Origin: Alloprevotella sp.
Lineage (GTDB): Bacteria > Bacteroidota > Bacteroidia > Bacteroidales > Bacteroidaceae
DNA length: 64,000 nt
NCBI GenBank assembly: GCA_017476545.1
Contig: JAFUZP010000002.1
Location: 78,322-142,321 of the forward strand
Direction of reading: 5' to 3'
The translations under genes and the position numbers were made by a program. Positions within the stretch are counted from its first letter, which is position 1; the number at the start of each line of letters is the position of its first letter. The notes under the pieces are model-generated. The model made no database searches, was not told the origin of the DNA, and worked only from the letters and a program-made list of their open reading frames with translations. Positions 62,318 through 64,000 of the stretch are shown here, piece by piece.

Positions 62318-62710
62318 ATGAAAACCAAACGTCTCTTAGTTTCCGTTCTCGCACTCTTGCTGCTCGGTTGCTCCCATGGCCCGCTCGGCAGCCTCGTCGG
62401 TGCCGACCGCGATGAGCATGGCTGCCTGGGCAGTGCGGGCTACGTCTGGAGCGGCGCCCTCCATCAGTGCGTCCGCCTTTGGGAAGCGGCAGAGCGCATT
62501 GAGTCAGGGAAGAAAGCTGTTTACCTCCTATTCAGCATAGATTCCACCTATGCCGAGGTGTTTACGCCCGACAGTGCGGTGCTGTGCCGGCGGGATAAGG
62601 GCGCGTCTGCCACGTGGCGTGCGCGGAAGTCCCCGGAGTGCGTCACCGTGACGGACGGCATGGTGATGGTCAGGGCGTGCGATACGACCTTCACGAAACT
62701 CGTCCGATAG
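62318..62710 (+). CDS. Small lipoprotein, unknown function
   Basis: A 130-residue protein with lipoprotein signal MKTKRLLVSVLALLLLGCSH; the lipidated cysteine is at about residue 18. The mature part starts with DRDEHGCLGSAGYVWSGALH-QCVRLWE, a D-x-x-G-C-x-x-S-A-G-Y-x-W-S...C-x-R pattern that I recall from uncharacterised Bacteroidetes lipoproteins. Four more cysteines may form disulfides. It lies 73 bp after the CYTH gene. No function is assigned. Confidence 0.75.
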   Translation: MKTKRLLVSVLALLLLGCSHGPLGSLVGADRDEHGCLGSAGYVWSGALHQCVRLWEAAERIESGKKAVYLLFSIDSTYAEVFTPDSAVLCRRDKGASATWRARKSPECVTVTDGMVMVRACDTTFTKLVR

Positions 62711-62949
62711 GCGCCACCGTCCCGGCAAGGGCGTGTAAGGGTGGACTGCCAGGCGCAGTTCCGCCGGCATGAAGTATCTTTCCCCGTACCAGCTCCGCCG
62801 GTGCGGGGAATAAACGTAACTGTTTGCACGGCCTGAAAAAATGCCCGAGGCGGCAGGGCATTGCATGGGGCAGCTATGGCAGCTTGGGGTACGGCGGCAG
62901 GGTGTCCTATGGGCGGGCGGACGGGAACCGCACGAGGGCATCCGCAGTT

Positions 62950-63051
62950 TACCCTTAGAGCCAGACTTCCCTATCCCTAGGCTTAGTTTTTCCTACCGCT
63001 GGGGTTAGTCTTTCTTAGCCATAGGGTTACTGCGCGCTAACCCTATGGTTA
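62950..63051. repeat. Phased palindrome array 6 (four clear units, one weak)
   Basis: Centres at 62978.5, 63000.5, 63022.5 and 63044.5 (TATCCCTAGGCTTA, TACCGCTGGGGTTA, TAGCCATAGGGTTA, TAACCCTATGGTTA), with a weak unit at 62956.5. The period is exactly 22 bp. The DNA on either side (62711-62949, 63052-63288) contains no gene I can support. Confidence 0.8.
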
Positions 63052-63398
63052 AGACAGACTCGGGCTCCACAAATCTTTTTCCGGCCTTACCTCACACTTC
63101 CCCCAACGCATGTCCGGCATCCCGTTTCAGTGGCTTCGCGGCGTTCCTTCCCCTTCCTGCCATGTATTATGATACCGTTTCCGGATATTTAGCTGCTGCC
63201 TCCGCGATACCGCCACGCTTTGCCGCCCCTTTACCCTCACCCATGACATCATAGGATTCCTCCTGTAACTCTCATTTTCCCTCCACTCGCGCGCGCCCGC
63301 GTGCATATATATAAATAGGTATACCCACTACGGGAAGAGGTCAGCGGCAGCCTTGAAACAAAAAAACGCACTTTTTTTGAAAAAAAAGCGGGAAATAT

Positions 63399-63429
63399 TT
63401 TGTCGGTAAAAAAACTCGCCGTACTTTTG
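63399..63429 (+). promoter_or_regulatory. rRNA operon promoter
   Basis: TTTG (63399-63402), a 19-bp spacer and TACTTTTG (63422-63429), with A/T tracts just upstream that resemble an UP element. The leader of about 240 nt to the 16S gene includes a GCCCGC/GCGGGT hairpin near 63518-63533. Confidence 0.8.
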
Positions 63430-63669
63430 CACTCGCTTTCGCGCTAAAAACGCGGGGGCATCCCAAAACGATCTATGAAATGTTTCCATATTAAAGAGGA
63501 AGTACAACGAGCAACTGCCCGCTTACGCGGGTGAGTGTTCGGGTAGAAATGTAATCCGTCAATACGAATTCCATCTTTAGGGATGGGACGAGATTGAGTA
63601 ACTACTTTCCTAAACAATACAGATTCGGCATCCAGAGCAAACAGAGAAAACGATACTATTATTTATATT

Positions 63670-64000
<331 letters not shown>

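Noticed and set aside
63045-63254. 69-codon frame before the rRNA operon
   Set aside because: It begins inside palindrome array 6, its composition looks random, and no start signal is present.

Overview
The window comes from a GC-rich member of the Bacteroidales. The 16S rRNA 5' end at the right edge looks Prevotellaceae-like, though I cannot place it further. Lineage markers agree: promoters of the TTTG-N19/20-TAnnTTTG type, a SusC/SusD pair, a type-9-secretion gliding-type C-terminal domain, an epimerase-type threonine dehydrogenase beside kbl, DUF3791/DUF3990 genes, a GxxExxY protein and a dcw cell-wall cluster.

Layout. 0-6 kb holds two tandem secreted M6 metalloproteases, one with a dockerin and one with a leucine-rich-repeat tail. 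6-14.5 kb is housekeeping (S41 protease, PfkB kinase, two tRNA-Asn, HIT protein, GreA), envelope proteins and two copies of an unusual leader cassette. 14.8-22.8 kb is gyrB, a peptide transporter, GxxExxY, uvrA and a T9SS-domain protein, all on the minus strand. 22.9-25.3 kb is an accessory patch with a DUF3791/DUF3990 operon (the DUF3990 gene carries an amber codon) and leader cassette C. 25.7-42.7 kb has a giant alpha-2-macroglobulin, RlpA, a WYL regulator, phosphoglycerate mutase, a TauE/DUF1634 pair and a SusC/SusD/lipoprotein operon. 43.5-45.9 kb is the divergent tdh/kbl threonine-degradation pair. 46.7-56.5 kb is the dcw cluster mraZ-rsmH-ftsL-ftsI-murE-mraY-murD-ftsW, which stops before murG. 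56.5-58.4 kb is leader cassette D with an HU-like gene, bracketed by two copies of a palindrome array. 58.6-62.7 kb carries an acyl-CoA ligase, prfB, a 45-residue membrane protein, a CYTH protein and a lipoprotein. An rRNA operon starts at the right end.

Two features stand out. First, a leader of about 230 bp occurs four times (about 6.0, 13.3, 24.3 and 56.8 kb). Each copy has the same promoter, a 41-codon open frame with conserved start and stop and no indels, and a strong GC-rich terminator hairpin. Three copies lead to paralogous proteins of unknown function that share an N-terminal leader and a C-terminal motif around a divergent, AT-richer core; the fourth leads to a PAP2 phosphatase. 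Second, intergenic regions carry arrays of short palindromes whose centres are spaced exactly 22 bp apart. There are six arrays of a T(A/G)ACCCTnnGGTYA type, two of an AGGAAGTTAAGCTTCCT type, and one or two of other sequence. Three arrays lie about 40 bp upstream of the leader promoters. Coding starts were chosen from signal peptides, family lengths and promoter positions. No CRISPR array, complete transposase gene or prophage was seen.
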